A DNA stretch of 64,000 nt, taken from assembly GCA_963969345.1 (NCBI GenBank), contig OZ017769.1, positions 6,699,725 to 6,763,724 on the forward strand. The letters are read 5' to 3'. Shown here one piece after another: positions 20,400-30,643 of the stretch (the stretch's first letter is position 1; every line of letters starts with the position of its first letter). This DNA comes from Turbatrix aceti. Lineage: Eukaryota; Nematoda; Chromadorea; Rhabditida; Panagrolaimidae. Both the position numbers and the translations under genes were made by a program. Under the pieces are notes generated by a model. The model saw only the letters and a list, made by a program, of their open reading frames with translations, did no database searches and was not told the DNA's origin.

Positions 20400-23300
20400 A
20401 TGACGCTGACGCGAAACGACGTAAAAGAAATGTCTACTTTATTTGAACGAGGATCTACTCTGGATCAAATCATCCAACAACTCCAACTATTCGAAGCTGG
20501 AATCCGAAAATCTATCTCGGACATGGAGAAAACCGCGGAAGAAACTCAACAACGACAACTCAAGCTTGAAGAAACGAACTACGAAATGGCCGAAGAAACA
20601 AAAATGCTGATGAGCGAAAACGAAATGCTGAAGAAGAAGACTGCCCTGCTGATGGAGAAGAATGCGCGAATGGAAAAGACTGCTGAGGAAATGGACGAAA
20701 GGAACGACAAGGACAAGGATGAACTAAAGGTTGGTTTGGAAGAAATTTTAGGTATCACGGAAACGAAATGGAAGGAACTGGAAGGACTGCTAGCAGCACT
20801 GTACGATCGACAAGAAGTGACTCAAGAAACGACGCTGAAGAAAATCATGGACATGAAGGAAATGATAACCACGAAGCTTGGAATTACGACACACGGAATG
20901 GATGACGAATTATTTGGAACTACGACGACTGAATCGAATGGAAGAAAGACGACACATGGAATGGAAAAGAAATTATTTGGAACTACGACAACGGCAGCAC
21001 GAAACGAAAAGACGACTGAAACGACAATGGAAGAAATGGCAGCAACGCTACAGAAAATGAAAATGGAAATGGAAGACATCCGGAAAACGAAAATGGAAAC
21101 GACGAACAAGAAAACGACTTTACTACGACGCGACAAGTTCCTGATCCCAACAGAAAAGAAAACAACGACAACGACATCAACGAACAACGACACGACAACG
21201 ATATTGGAAAAGCTCCGTAACCTGGCCCTGCAACACAAGAATCAACAGGCAATGAAAACAGAACCGGCAGCAACCACAACGACAACTACGGCGCAACTCA
21301 ACATGCTATCAATCAATATTCCCGCAGATCAAGTACCCCAATTTACCGGAAATGGAACACAGGCGTTTACTCAATGGTTACAACAACTCGAACTACAGAT
21401 GACCAAGTACCCTTTTCAACCCAACGAACAACAACGTCTAGCCTACCTAGTATCAAAACTCAAAGGAATAGCTCTCTTGACATACAACTCACTGCCGCAG
21501 AACATCAGAAACAACTACTACGAAACAACTGAAGCCCTACATCTTCGATTCTCTAACAACGCAGCTATCAGAATTATTTTCAAAATGGAAAACGCTACTC
21601 ATGGAACAATGGAATTTGGAAACTCAACTACCGACATGGAAACAACCGACATGACCCGCACGGCTCAAATCAACATGATGACAGCCGGAACTCAATCCGA
21701 CAACGTTCCCTACTTTGAAGGAAACCCGACGCAACTATTCAATCAATGGCTACGCAAACTTGAACTGGAAATGGCGAAAACTCCTAAAGCACTTACAGGA
21801 GCGAACCGAATGGCTTACCTGGTCTCGAAACTCAAAGACAAAGCCTTAATGGCCTACGACGCATTCCCCGACAACATCAGAGAAAGCTACAACGAAACAG
21901 TAGAAGCTCTTCATCAACGATTCCCAAGTACTACAGCAAAACTCAATGCAGAAGAAGAATTCGCACAATGCTACCAGAAAACTGGAGAAAGTATTTTCGA
22001 CTACTCTACTCGATTGGCTAAACTTGTCTACACCATGATGGAAGGTGAACAACCCGAAAGTATTGAAAGTACTCTACGAAGAGAGACAATCAACCGAATG
22101 ACTCCGGAACTCAGCGCCTACATACGTGGACATCGACCCGCAACAACCGAAGAAGCAATCGCCTTGGCTCATCGTCAAGAAATTATTGCAGAACAAACTG
22201 CCAGAGCTCAAAAATTGATCAACGCGACCTCAAATCAATTATCAAACACCCTAACTATTTCAGAAAGAAAGCCCCAACAATGCTACAAATGTCAGAAAAC
22301 TGGACACTTCGCAAGAGAATGCCGACAACAAAAATGTTACTACTGCCAGAAAATTGGACACTACGCAAACGAATGCAGAACTAGAAAGCGAAACAACGAC
22401 AGCTATCAAAGCCGACGTAACAACTATTCCAACCGTCAACAATCTCCATACCAGAAGAAATCCAACAACAGATATGGAAGTAGATCACCCAGCCGGACAC
22501 GATCAGCATCACCCAGATATAACCATGGATCCTACAAAGCCTACAACGGAAGCCGCGACAGAACTCCCGAACGAAAGACAACCATACGATTCGCCGACAC
22601 TAAAATCATAACGACTCCGACACTCACTACGGTACCCATTGAAACCACGCAACCAACTACCGAAACCAGAGCAAACAAAGCTGGAGTAATGCAGAAACTC
22701 TTCGCAACCTTCACGATAATGGCAACTATCACTTCACCAGCAACCGCCTTGATTCAAAACGACGACGTACTGTTTTGTACAAAAGATGCTCCAACATCAT
22801 ATTGGACGTTACCGGACAAGCCACCCTGTCAAGCACCTGAATTTCGCTCCTTAGATGCAGTAATCGACACAACATGGGATATTTATCGACCAAACACCAT
22901 CGAATACCAAACCGTTGCTCATCATTGTCAATGCCGACGTACAATTCAATCTCACAAATGCAGTTTCTTTGGAAGTGACATCTACTCTGAACCATCAACG
23001 GAACCAGTTACAACGACCGCAGCAGAATGCAAACGAATGGCAACTGTGCAACTATCCGAACATGGCACACTTATCAATAAGACAGCCTTCTACGCAACGA
23101 ACAACACCATCAAATTTCCCGACTATTGGTTTCCACGATATATGTGGAGTGATACGGAATCAGTCATTAATTGCTACCACACTACAACCAACATTTACAC
23201 TCGTCATGGAACTGAAGAAATCACAAAAGCTATCGTCTCAACTACCCCATGCTTCTACCGCCATGGCTCATGTCAACTTGAAGAACAAGGTGTACTCATA

Positions 23301-26300
23301 TGGGAACCCGATCAAACCCACCAATGCAAGTATATTCCGATGAAATCCATGGAAGGATCATTTGGAGGAAACGTCTTCATAACCGAAAACCGACAGTTCG
23401 CACTATCTTTTCGCTCGAACGCGGAACAAGCTAAGTTTACCGATTGCAACAACACGTTCCTACTCTCAGATCAAGGATATGCTATCCCAACACGTGCATG
23501 GAATTACACCCAGAGCAAGCGGCGTCACCAGATAGAACAAAAGAAACGAACTCAACGCGACACTGGAATAGTCCTGACCGAACAATTCGCAGCACAACTA
23601 ACGGCTCTACAGAGAAACTCCGACACTACGGCACGACAATTCTTTATGGCATCAGTCCGTCACGTCTGCTCAGCACTGGAAGCTATCGCAGAAGCAACCG
23701 TCGCCCTTGCAGCAGCAAACCCAACACTACTTGCTAGAGAACTCTTAAACCAAACGGCGATCAAGGCAAACCTGATAACAGCTACTACGTTGGAAGTTAA
23801 AGCCTGTACATCAATCCCATTCGAAGCAATAACCTTCTTACCGCAGAATCAATGCTACAACCGACTACCTGTGGAATTCATCTACCATAATCGCAAACTG
23901 CAAGCTTTCCTAGACCCTATCTCAAGAATCCTGGAACCAGGTGCAGCAGAAAGGAACTGCGCAGATACGCCATATATTTTCATCGACCGGACGAATAATC
24001 AACTACAACGCTACGATCAAACTACTGGACATATTTCTTTTGTCCACAAACTAGTAGAAATTGGCAGATTCAGAACAATCGATTTTCCAGAAATCAACGT
24101 TGGTGACCATCACCAGATCTACACCAATCTCGTACTCACAAACCTGTCCGAAATATTTTCATTTCATCGCTTCTACAAGGACATCACCAACCACATGAAC
24201 GTGCAACAAATGATCGACACCCTGGACTACTCTCTAGAAAGTGGACTCCTACCATCAAACAACCCGATCAAAGCTGACCAAAGCAAGAAAGCGATCCAGT
24301 TCGCTGAATCTCTCGTCGCAAACGGATTATTTGGATTTCTATCAGGAGGAATTCTCAGACCTTCTCAACTATGGGTCTTCGCATGCTGCATGTATATCAC
24401 CCTAACCATCGTCGCAAAAGTCATTCTACCAGCTCTAGTACAAGAAATCATGAAATACGCCAATATACCATTCCTAACGAACCGTTTATGGAACAACGCT
24501 CGACAATGGAGAACTCGACATCGAGAACGCCGACATGAAAATCAAGCAAATCAAGCCGAACCGCTACCACTACGAAACCTCTATCCAGTTAGAACAACGA
24601 TTACTCAAATATGTGCCACTACCAAAGCACACATCGATGGACTCATCAGTGGAATTCCCGCAAGAATGCTCATCGACACCGGAGCCGTATTCTCAGTCAT
24701 CCACAAAACTTTCCTAGACCGACATCAAATCCCGATCAAAAGAGCAAACGAAGAAATACGACTAGTTGGCATCAACAATACGCCTATCAAGTGCATGTAC
24801 GTTGCTCCAATCATCCTAGACCTTCAGAACACCAGAATCAAATGCAACCCCATCGTCATCGAAGAAGATCACTTTTCACACTGCTACGATCTTCTACTAG
24901 GAGAAGATGTCCTCTACACAAACGGATTCATCATCGACTACGGCAACAAAACCTGTAAAATTGGAAACGCTAAGCTCAACATGGCAGAAGCTTACGCCTC
25001 AATGAGAACAACACCCGAAACGACAGAAACCGTCATTACACTACCGAAAACCGACATACCCGAACAACACCAGAAAAAACTACAAGAACTGATATGCGAA
25101 TACTCAGACCTGTTCAGCCAAAACGACAAAGACCTTGGAAAATGTATTATCACGGCGCCAAAAATGAACGTCATTAACAACACGCCACTATCAACGCAAC
25201 CCTACCGCATACCGGAAACAGCCAAACCGGCGGTCGACAACTTCATCAACGAAATGCTAGAAACCGGAGTACTCATCAAATCAACAACACCTTGGGTATC
25301 TGGAATAGTCGTTGTACCCAAAAAGAACGGCAAGTTACGACCCTGTGTGGACTTTCGCAGACTCAACAACGTCACCGAGACTGACCCTTATCCTCTTCCT
25401 CGTATTGAAACGCTACTCAACAAGACAGCGGGATGCTACTGGTACAGCACCCTCGACATGAAATCTGGATTTCTACAAATACCCTTGGACGCCGAGACAA
25501 GCAGATACTGCGGAATCATAACGGAAACCGGAGTTTACCAATTCACGACCATGCCATTTGGACTAAAGAATGCTCCAGCCATCTTCTCACGTGTCATGAC
25601 AACAGTCCTACAGGGACTGGAAAAGATAGCTCTCGCCTACATGGATGACATCATCGTTTTCACCCGCTCTGAACGTGTGGAAGAACACTTAGCAGCTCTA
25701 GAAGCAGTATTTCAACGACTTAAAGAACATGGACTGAAAATTCATCCAGAGAAATGTTCCCTTGTAAACCGCAACGTAACCTACGTCGGACATCATATCG
25801 ACTGCAATGGAATCAGCCCGTCTGACAACCACATCAAAGCAATCAAGAAATATCCAGCACCAACCACCGCGACCGAAGTCAAGAGATTCCTAGGCCTAGC
25901 AAATTTCTTCAGGAAATTCATTCCACACTTTGCCTCAATCGCTAGACCCCTTACGGAACTCACCCGCAAAAACATCAAGTTTCAGTGGAACGAAGCTCAA
26001 CAACTAGCCTTCAAAACGTTGGTAGAAGAACTGACTAAACCACCCATCCTCGCAACCCCAAATTACGACAAAGACTTTATTGTCCATACAGACGCCAGCA
26101 TAACGGGAATTGCAGGAGCAATACTCCAAACGGACGACCGTGACTCTACACACGCCATTGCTTATTTCTCACGTCAATTAACTTCGGCAGAAAAGAACTA
26201 TTGCACTACCGAACAAGAACTTCTTGCTCTCGTCGCAACACTGGAACATTTTCGACATATTCTCTACGGCACAAAAATTATCTGGAATACCGACCACAAT

Positions 26301-27743
26301 CCCCTAACTCACCTCAACGAAACACCGTCAAAATCAACTAGACTCAACCGATGGTTACTACAAATTCAAGACTTCAACATCACTTCCTACTACCTGAAAG
26401 GACCCGACAACGTTCTGGCCGATGCTCTCTCTCGCGCCAGATCATCTATACAAATCGCCAACTTCAACCGATCATACTTCGGCTGCGAACCAGAAGCGGA
26501 AGAAAAAGAAGAAGAAGAAAACCACGAACCGTTAAACGAATCTGCCCCCATCAATCAAGACGACGACAAAGAAATCGACCACAAAAGGTATATCAACCAA
26601 GACGGCGACCAAACGATCAAATCCACCGTAGAATTGATTTCTAAAGGATGGAAGGGTCCCGTGACACCCGAATTACAACCATTCTTCAACGTCAGAAAAT
26701 CCCTCTCTATGGAAAACGGCTACCTGTACAAAGACGATCGATTAGTGATTCCGGAAACAGACAGAGCCCGCATCCTCGCTACTCTACACCGCTCTCATCA
26801 AGGAATGGAACGCACAAAGGCCTTAGCCAGACGATACGTTTGGTGGCCGAGACTCAAGAAAGACATCGAAAACCTCTGTTCTACCTGCCACCTGTGCAAC
26901 AAGTATGCACCAGAAATACCAAAGCGACCTATTACGCCCTGGAAGAAAGCAACGGAACCTATGGAACGGATCCACATCGATTTCGCCGGTCCAGTCTTTA
27001 ATGCGACATGGCTAATTGTCGTTGATGCGTATTCGCGCTTCCCCTTTGCAATTCCGATGAAGCAAACCCGAGCATCAGACTGCACCGAAGAATTGGACAA
27101 AATCTTCAAGAACTTTGGCTACCCCCACGTCCTGGTCTCGGATAACGGAAGACAATTCGCCGCTGAAGAATTCAACACATTTATGCAGAAGAACGGCACA
27201 CGAACCATGAAATCGCCACCGTATCATCCGGAATCCAATGGGCTTGCTGAAAGGTTTGTGCAAACTTTCAAGAAAGCGGTTAAGAAAATCCTGGAAGATA
27301 ACGCTGACATGAAGCCCGCCGAAGCAGCTAAGATCTGGTTAACCGATTACCGAAATACGCCACTCCGCGTTATCGGTCAATCTCCCAGCGAGCTTATGTT
27401 CGCTCGCTTGCTTACGCACCCACTCGACAACCTGACACCCAGACGCGCCGACGCAGACAGCGACCCGATACTCCAGCCACATGGTCAAAGCTCTAATCCG
27501 TTTCATATCGGAGATCGCGTCTGGCGACGCGTACCACTCGAGAACCGATGGCAGCCAGGAAAAGTCTCAGCCCTCCAAGGCCGAGCGATCTGCGAAATTC
27601 AAGACGACTTAGATGGAAAATGCCATCGAACCCATCTGGACGACCTAAAGCTTCGACAGATCACCGGATCTGATAAATCGCCAGACGACACCGCCGACGT
27701 CCTCATCGCAACACGCTACGTCGAAGGCTACACCCAGATGTAA
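20400..27743 (+). CDS. Gag-Env-Pol polyprotein of element B (2447 aa)
   Basis: A single intact ORF from the first ATG after the leader. Approximate residues: Met/Lys/Thr-rich coiled-coil Gag N-terminus 1-290; two related capsid segments, about 301-400 and 423-600, sharing F-x-GN-T/P-TQ...QWL and AYLVSKLK; two CCHC knuckles 627-659; basic region; hydrophobic leader about 764-785; Env-like, Cys-rich, glycosylation-rich ectodomain with basic site TQR near 1052; hydrophobic segment about 1311-1348; retropepsin DTG near 1425; reverse transcriptase with YMDD near 1747; RNase H starting HTDAS near 1896; integrase with HHCC zinc module near 2130-2165, then D, D and E catalytic residues (HIDFAG, SDNGRQF, HPESNGLAE). 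No chromodomain is visible at the C-terminus. RT and integrase place it among Ty3/gypsy (Metaviridae) elements. How Env and Pol are released from one frame is unknown; signal peptidase, a furin-type protease and the retropepsin are the natural candidates. Confidence 0.93.
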   Translation: MTLTRNDVKEMSTLFERGSTLDQIIQQLQLFEAGIRKSISDMEKTAEETQQRQLKLEETNYEMAEETKMLMSENEMLKKKTALLMEKNARMEKTAEEMDERNDKDKDELKVGLEEILGITETKWKELEGLLAALYDRQEVTQETTLKKIMDMKEMITTKLGITTHGMDDELFGTTTTESNGRKTTHGMEKKLFGTTTTAARNEKTTETTMEEMAATLQKMKMEMEDIRKTKMETTNKKTTLLRRDKFLIPTEKKTTTTTSTNNDTTTILEKLRNLALQHKNQQAMKTEPAATTTTTTAQLNMLSINIPADQVPQFTGNGTQAFTQWLQQLELQMTKYPFQPNEQQRLAYLVSKLKGIALLTYNSLPQNIRNNYYETTEALHLRFSNNAAIRIIFKMENATHGTMEFGNSTTDMETTDMTRTAQINMMTAGTQSDNVPYFEGNPTQLFNQWLRKLELEMAKTPKALTGANRMAYLVSKLKDKALMAYDAFPDNIRESYNETVEALHQRFPSTTAKLNAEEEFAQCYQKTGESIFDYSTRLAKLVYTMMEGEQPESIESTLRRETINRMTPELSAYIRGHRPATTEEAIALAHRQEIIAEQTARAQKLINATSNQLSNTLTISERKPQQCYKCQKTGHFARECRQQKCYYCQKIGHYANECRTRKRNNDSYQSRRNNYSNRQQSPYQKKSNNRYGSRSPSRTRSASPRYNHGSYKAYNGSRDRTPERKTTIRFADTKIITTPTLTTVPIETTQPTTETRANKAGVMQKLFATFTIMATITSPATALIQNDDVLFCTKDAPTSYWTLPDKPPCQAPEFRSLDAVIDTTWDIYRPNTIEYQTVAHHCQCRRTIQSHKCSFFGSDIYSEPSTEPVTTTAAECKRMATVQLSEHGTLINKTAFYATNNTIKFPDYWFPRYMWSDTESVINCYHTTTNIYTRHGTEEITKAIVSTTPCFYRHGSCQLEEQGVLIWEPDQTHQCKYIPMKSMEGSFGGNVFITENRQFALSFRSNAEQAKFTDCNNTFLLSDQGYAIPTRAWNYTQSKRRHQIEQKKRTQRDTGIVLTEQFAAQLTALQRNSDTTARQFFMASVRHVCSALEAIAEATVALAAANPTLLARELLNQTAIKANLITATTLEVKACTSIPFEAITFLPQNQCYNRLPVEFIYHNRKLQAFLDPISRILEPGAAERNCADTPYIFIDRTNNQLQRYDQTTGHISFVHKLVEIGRFRTIDFPEINVGDHHQIYTNLVLTNLSEIFSFHRFYKDITNHMNVQQMIDTLDYSLESGLLPSNNPIKADQSKKAIQFAESLVANGLFGFLSGGILRPSQLWVFACCMYITLTIVAKVILPALVQEIMKYANIPFLTNRLWNNARQWRTRHRERRHENQANQAEPLPLRNLYPVRTTITQICATTKAHIDGLISGIPARMLIDTGAVFSVIHKTFLDRHQIPIKRANEEIRLVGINNTPIKCMYVAPIILDLQNTRIKCNPIVIEEDHFSHCYDLLLGEDVLYTNGFIIDYGNKTCKIGNAKLNMAEAYASMRTTPETTETVITLPKTDIPEQHQKKLQELICEYSDLFSQNDKDLGKCIITAPKMNVINNTPLSTQPYRIPETAKPAVDNFINEMLETGVLIKSTTPWVSGIVVVPKKNGKLRPCVDFRRLNNVTETDPYPLPRIETLLNKTAGCYWYSTLDMKSGFLQIPLDAETSRYCGIITETGVYQFTTMPFGLKNAPAIFSRVMTTVLQGLEKIALAYMDDIIVFTRSERVEEHLAALEAVFQRLKEHGLKIHPEKCSLVNRNVTYVGHHIDCNGISPSDNHIKAIKKYPAPTTATEVKRFLGLANFFRKFIPHFASIARPLTELTRKNIKFQWNEAQQLAFKTLVEELTKPPILATPNYDKDFIVHTDASITGIAGAILQTDDRDSTHAIAYFSRQLTSAEKNYCTTEQELLALVATLEHFRHILYGTKIIWNTDHNPLTHLNETPSKSTRLNRWLLQIQDFNITSYYLKGPDNVLADALSRARSSIQIANFNRSYFGCEPEAEEKEEEENHEPLNESAPINQDDDKEIDHKRYINQDGDQTIKSTVELISKGWKGPVTPELQPFFNVRKSLSMENGYLYKDDRLVIPETDRARILATLHRSHQGMERTKALARRYVWWPRLKKDIENLCSTCHLCNKYAPEIPKRPITPWKKATEPMERIHIDFAGPVFNATWLIVVDAYSRFPFAIPMKQTRASDCTEELDKIFKNFGYPHVLVSDNGRQFAAEEFNTFMQKNGTRTMKSPPYHPESNGLAERFVQTFKKAVKKILEDNADMKPAEAAKIWLTDYRNTPLRVIGQSPSELMFARLLTHPLDNLTPRRADADSDPILQPHGQSSNPFHIGDRVWRRVPLENRWQPGKVSALQGRAICEIQDDLDGKCHRTHLDDLKLRQITGSDKSPDDTADVLIATRYVEGYTQM

Positions 27744-27903
27744 GCCACCCACACAAGAAAATTCGACGACGACCACCTGAGTTTCACCTTTTAATTTCTC
27801 CTCTTTATTTTGTAATTCCTTATAATTGATGATTTTGCAATAGTGTAATATTTTAATAGTAATTTTGTAAACCTTTAAATAACCCCCCCTGGGTTCTTTT
27901 CCT
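27744..27903 (+). other. 3' untranslated region of element B
   Basis: About 160 bp of AT-rich sequence between the ORF stop and the polypurine tract. There is no coding potential and no further env frame here, which confirms that this element has no conventional 3' env. Confidence 0.7.
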
Positions 27904-27917
27904 AAAGGCAGGAGGGA
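27904..27917 (+). promoter_or_regulatory. Polypurine tract of element B
   Basis: AAAGGCAGGAGGGA directly precedes the 3' LTR, the usual primer position for plus-strand DNA synthesis. It is broken by a single C. Confidence 0.8.
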
Positions 27918-28367
27918 TGCGGTATCCCGCATACCGTAACCGGAATAGTTTACACTTGTCAAATCGGAGACAGGTTTATGATAAACCGTCGCCGACTTTT
28001 CCGGTCCTAAACCCGCCAATCATCGCGGATGTATACCACCGCGATCAGGTATCAAAGAGGACCCCGAGGACACCGGACGGCACCACGCCGCCCGAGACAA
28101 AGAGGCACTGGTCATTGTTTACATCAGATGACCCAGCCCCGCCTCGTCCCTTTGTCCGCGATGACCCGGATCATGCCGACACGCCCCCTGGAACCACTAT
28201 ATAAGCGGTCTCCAGGATCAGGCTGGCAGGCTTGGATCCCACATCCATTCGACCCCTATTGCCCACATTGTGCCCGATATTGTAATTGTGACTTGTACTA
28301 TAAAAGTTGTTTGTCAGTCGTAAGTATCACCGTATAGAAGAGATAATCGAACCGGGGAAGCGCATCA
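27918..28367 (+). repeat. 3' LTR of element B
   Basis: 450-bp partner of 19854-20303. It is followed by the second AGAAG target duplication and then by exon 6 of ABC copy A. Confidence 0.93.
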
Positions 28368-29421
28368 AGAAGGAATTGAAATTAGAAGGCGGGTATGTAC
28401 CCTCCGCTTGTGAGATGCTACGCTACATCAGCCGCGATATGCGGTACTTTGGGACCGGCTTTGTGATGTCCGTCATCCGGGGCTGCAGCTGGCCGGCGTA
28501 CACCGTTGTCTACACCCGCATGTTCAAGGCGCTTGCCATATTCCAGGCAGACGGCAATGCGGAGGCCATTCGGGCCGAGGCGGTGACAAACTCGTTTCTC
28601 TTTGGCATCATCGCCATCGTCGCTGGGGTCACAACTTTCCTCTCCGGTTTTATGCTTGGCAAAGCGGGCGAAACCGTGGCATATCGCCTCCGGACTTCTG
28701 TTTATGAAAATCTGCTGCGCCAAGATGCAACCTTTTTCGATGCCTCCGGGCACAGCGTGGGGGCGCTCACGTCTCGACTCTCGCAAGACGCCGCCAACGT
28801 TCAGGCTGCCATTGACCAGCGTTTCGCCGAAGTATTGCAAGGCTTTACGGCCGGCGTCGCGGGCCTCATTGTTGGATTTGTCGTCGGCTGGAACGAGGCC
28901 CTCTTTTGCCTCTTTGTCGCACTCGTTGTCATTTTAATACAGGCTGTTATCTCGTTTTACCTCAAAAAGCGCGGCATAGCTGACGCCAAGGCCGCCGGAG
29001 ATGCCTCCCGGATTGTGACGGAATCCATCGAGAACGTCAAAACCGTTCAGGCGCTCACCGGTCAGCAACACATTTTTGAGAAGTTCGGTGACGCCGCGCG
29101 CGCTCCGCACTTGCGAACCTACGTAAGTGGCGTTATGATGTCTGTCAGCATTGCCACGGCGAATTCGTATATTGCATTGAACTTTTGGGCCTGCTACCTT
29201 TTCGGCATGTGGCTCGTCGTCCTCGACCGGGCCTCCTCCGGCCAAACCTGCGTCGTCGTGGCCCATCGCCTCTCGACCATCCAGAACGCCGACCTCATCT
29301 GCGGCATCGAGAACGGCCGCTGCGTAGAAGCCGGCACGCACCAGCAGTTGCTCGAGAGCGCCGGGCTCTACTACCGCCTAGTCAAGTCGCAATCCATGGC
29401 ATGACCTATCAGCCGGGTGCA

Positions 29422-29427
29422 AATAAA
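29422..29427 (+). promoter_or_regulatory. Polyadenylation signal of ABC copy A
   Basis: AATAAA 17 bp after the stop, in a 3' flank shared with copy B (AATAAA at 34744-34749). Confidence 0.6.
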
Positions 29428-30531
29428 TTGTTTCGACTATTTTCCCTGTTAGTTTTAACAATGAAACGAGAAACAATGAAGTACAGGTCTGTGAAAAGCG
29501 ATGTACGCTGTACGCTGGGGGTATGTCACGGAGTCTGGAGTCAAGTGGGAGATCAGTTAATTTTCATGCTAGGTTGGGGAGTCTTAGTGGTGATAAGGAT
29601 GATAGCGTCTGCGCGAACCACGATATCCACAGGCGGGATGTGGGCGGCAACGGTCTCGGGTGTACTCAAAGTGTTCCTTCTGCTGGATACGAAATAGCTT
29701 TAGCAGGTTCCCATGCTAAAGAATCCAAAAAACAGGAAAATCATTTAAAAAATGGCAATAAAAGTCATAAGCCCACAGGGATCAGCGTCGAATTTCGTCA
29801 CGTGCCTCGTCGATCGTAAAGAGTGTTATGAGGCGAGTGACATCATAACACTCTTTGATCAGAAGGTCTTGGGGGGCCTTTGCAAGTTTCTCCTGCAAGT
29901 AGTCCAGATGGGGAAAAGAACTCACGAACAAATCAAATCGATACATTGACGCCCAAGTGGACATCATTTGTGCCATTGTCGTTAGTGCCGAGCGAGCAGG
30001 CCAGGCCGCTCGCTCGAATGCTCGGCTCGAAAAATTCGAGCAACCCAAAAGCTTAGCGCGGCAATTTTGGCTTTGTTGGCTTGCTTCATTACAAAAGCTC
30101 GAGATCACAATAGAGATCTGGTTTGTTTGGCCTAGCTGCATTGAAGACTACAGATTGCAAGAATTTTTTTATCACTGTCTCTGAAAGACGCTGATTTGCT
30201 ATTGTTTTAATTTTATATAAATTTTGCTTTTGTATTGTCGGAATTTCGTTGTTGTTATAACTTGTGTGAGAAGCAGGGATGATTCAGGTTCCTGCACCTC
30301 ACACAATGAAATAAATGAAATTGGAAAAAAATGAATGTTCCCTGAAATGATCCCGATACATCTTGAAATTCTTTTTTCTGAGGGGAAATTCAAGATGATC
30401 TTGGCAGAGTCAAGGAGAATCGCGTGAATGTTCCCCGGAGAATATTTATATTAAACCCATTTTTTATCCCTGGCGAGGAGCTAAGTATTTAGGAAACCTT
30501 TTTGGAGGAACCTTGGGATACATCACATTTC
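29428..30531. other. Intergenic region between the two ABC copies
   Basis: About 1.1 kb, AT-rich toward 30180-30530. I see no supported gene. A minus-strand frame of 119 codons (29782-30141) ends in a plausible acidic helix but matches nothing I recognise. A perfect 14-bp inverted repeat lies at 29818-29856. Promoter sequences for copy B should lie in this stretch, but no clear TATA motif stands out. Confidence 0.5.
29818..29856. repeat. Hairpin with 14-bp perfect arms
   Basis: AAAGAGTGTTATGA at 29818-29831 pairs with TCATAACACTCTTT at 29843-29856 around an 11-base loop. Function unknown. Confidence 0.7.
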
Positions 30532-30643
30532 ATAACCATGTTTCTGATCAATCAAAAACAACATTTTTTAAATTCATTTTTATTTCATTGTGAGTTCAAC
30601 TAAAAAGTTCTTTGCGCTGTTACTGTTTAGGTGCAAAAATCCG

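Larger units (their letters stand above)
19854..28367 (+). mobile_element. Complete LTR retroelement B (Ty3/gypsy-type) with internal Env
   Basis: An 8514-bp element with two 450-bp LTRs that show no difference where compared, TG...CA ends, a 5-bp target duplication AGAAG, a primer-binding site, a polypurine tract and one uninterrupted 2447-codon ORF. It is inserted in intron 5 of ABC copy A at the splice acceptor. LTR identity and the intact ORF suggest a recent, possibly still active, element. The order is Gag, Env-like, protease, RT, RNase H, integrase. Confidence 0.95.
17639..29404 (+). pseudogene. P-glycoprotein (ABCB) copy A, disrupted by retroelement B and an NBD2 deletion
   Basis: Duplicate of the intact gene at 30644-34726. 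Exons: 17639-17734, 17777-18022, 18070-18203, 18249-18831, 18875-19801 and 28370-29404. They cover membrane domain 1, nucleotide-binding domain 1 (Walker A GHSGCGKST, signature LSGGQKQR, Walker B ILLLDEATSALD) and most of membrane domain 2. Two defects are visible. Retroelement B (8.5 kb) lies exactly on the 3' splice site of intron 5. Also, the last exon joins the middle of membrane domain 2 (after GMWLV) straight to the end of NBD2 ([10 protein letters not shown]), losing the second Walker A, Q-loop, signature and Walker B but keeping the H-loop histidine. The join is in frame. If element B were spliced out, a 1006-residue product would be possible, but ABCB exporters normally need both ATP sites, so I call it a pseudogene. 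The 3' flank matches copy B. Confidence 0.85.

Noticed and set aside
20822..21285. Long minus-strand frames rich in Val, Phe and Ser opposite Gag of element B
   Set aside because: They are antisense shadows of a Met/Lys/Thr-rich coding stretch, with no domain and no start context.
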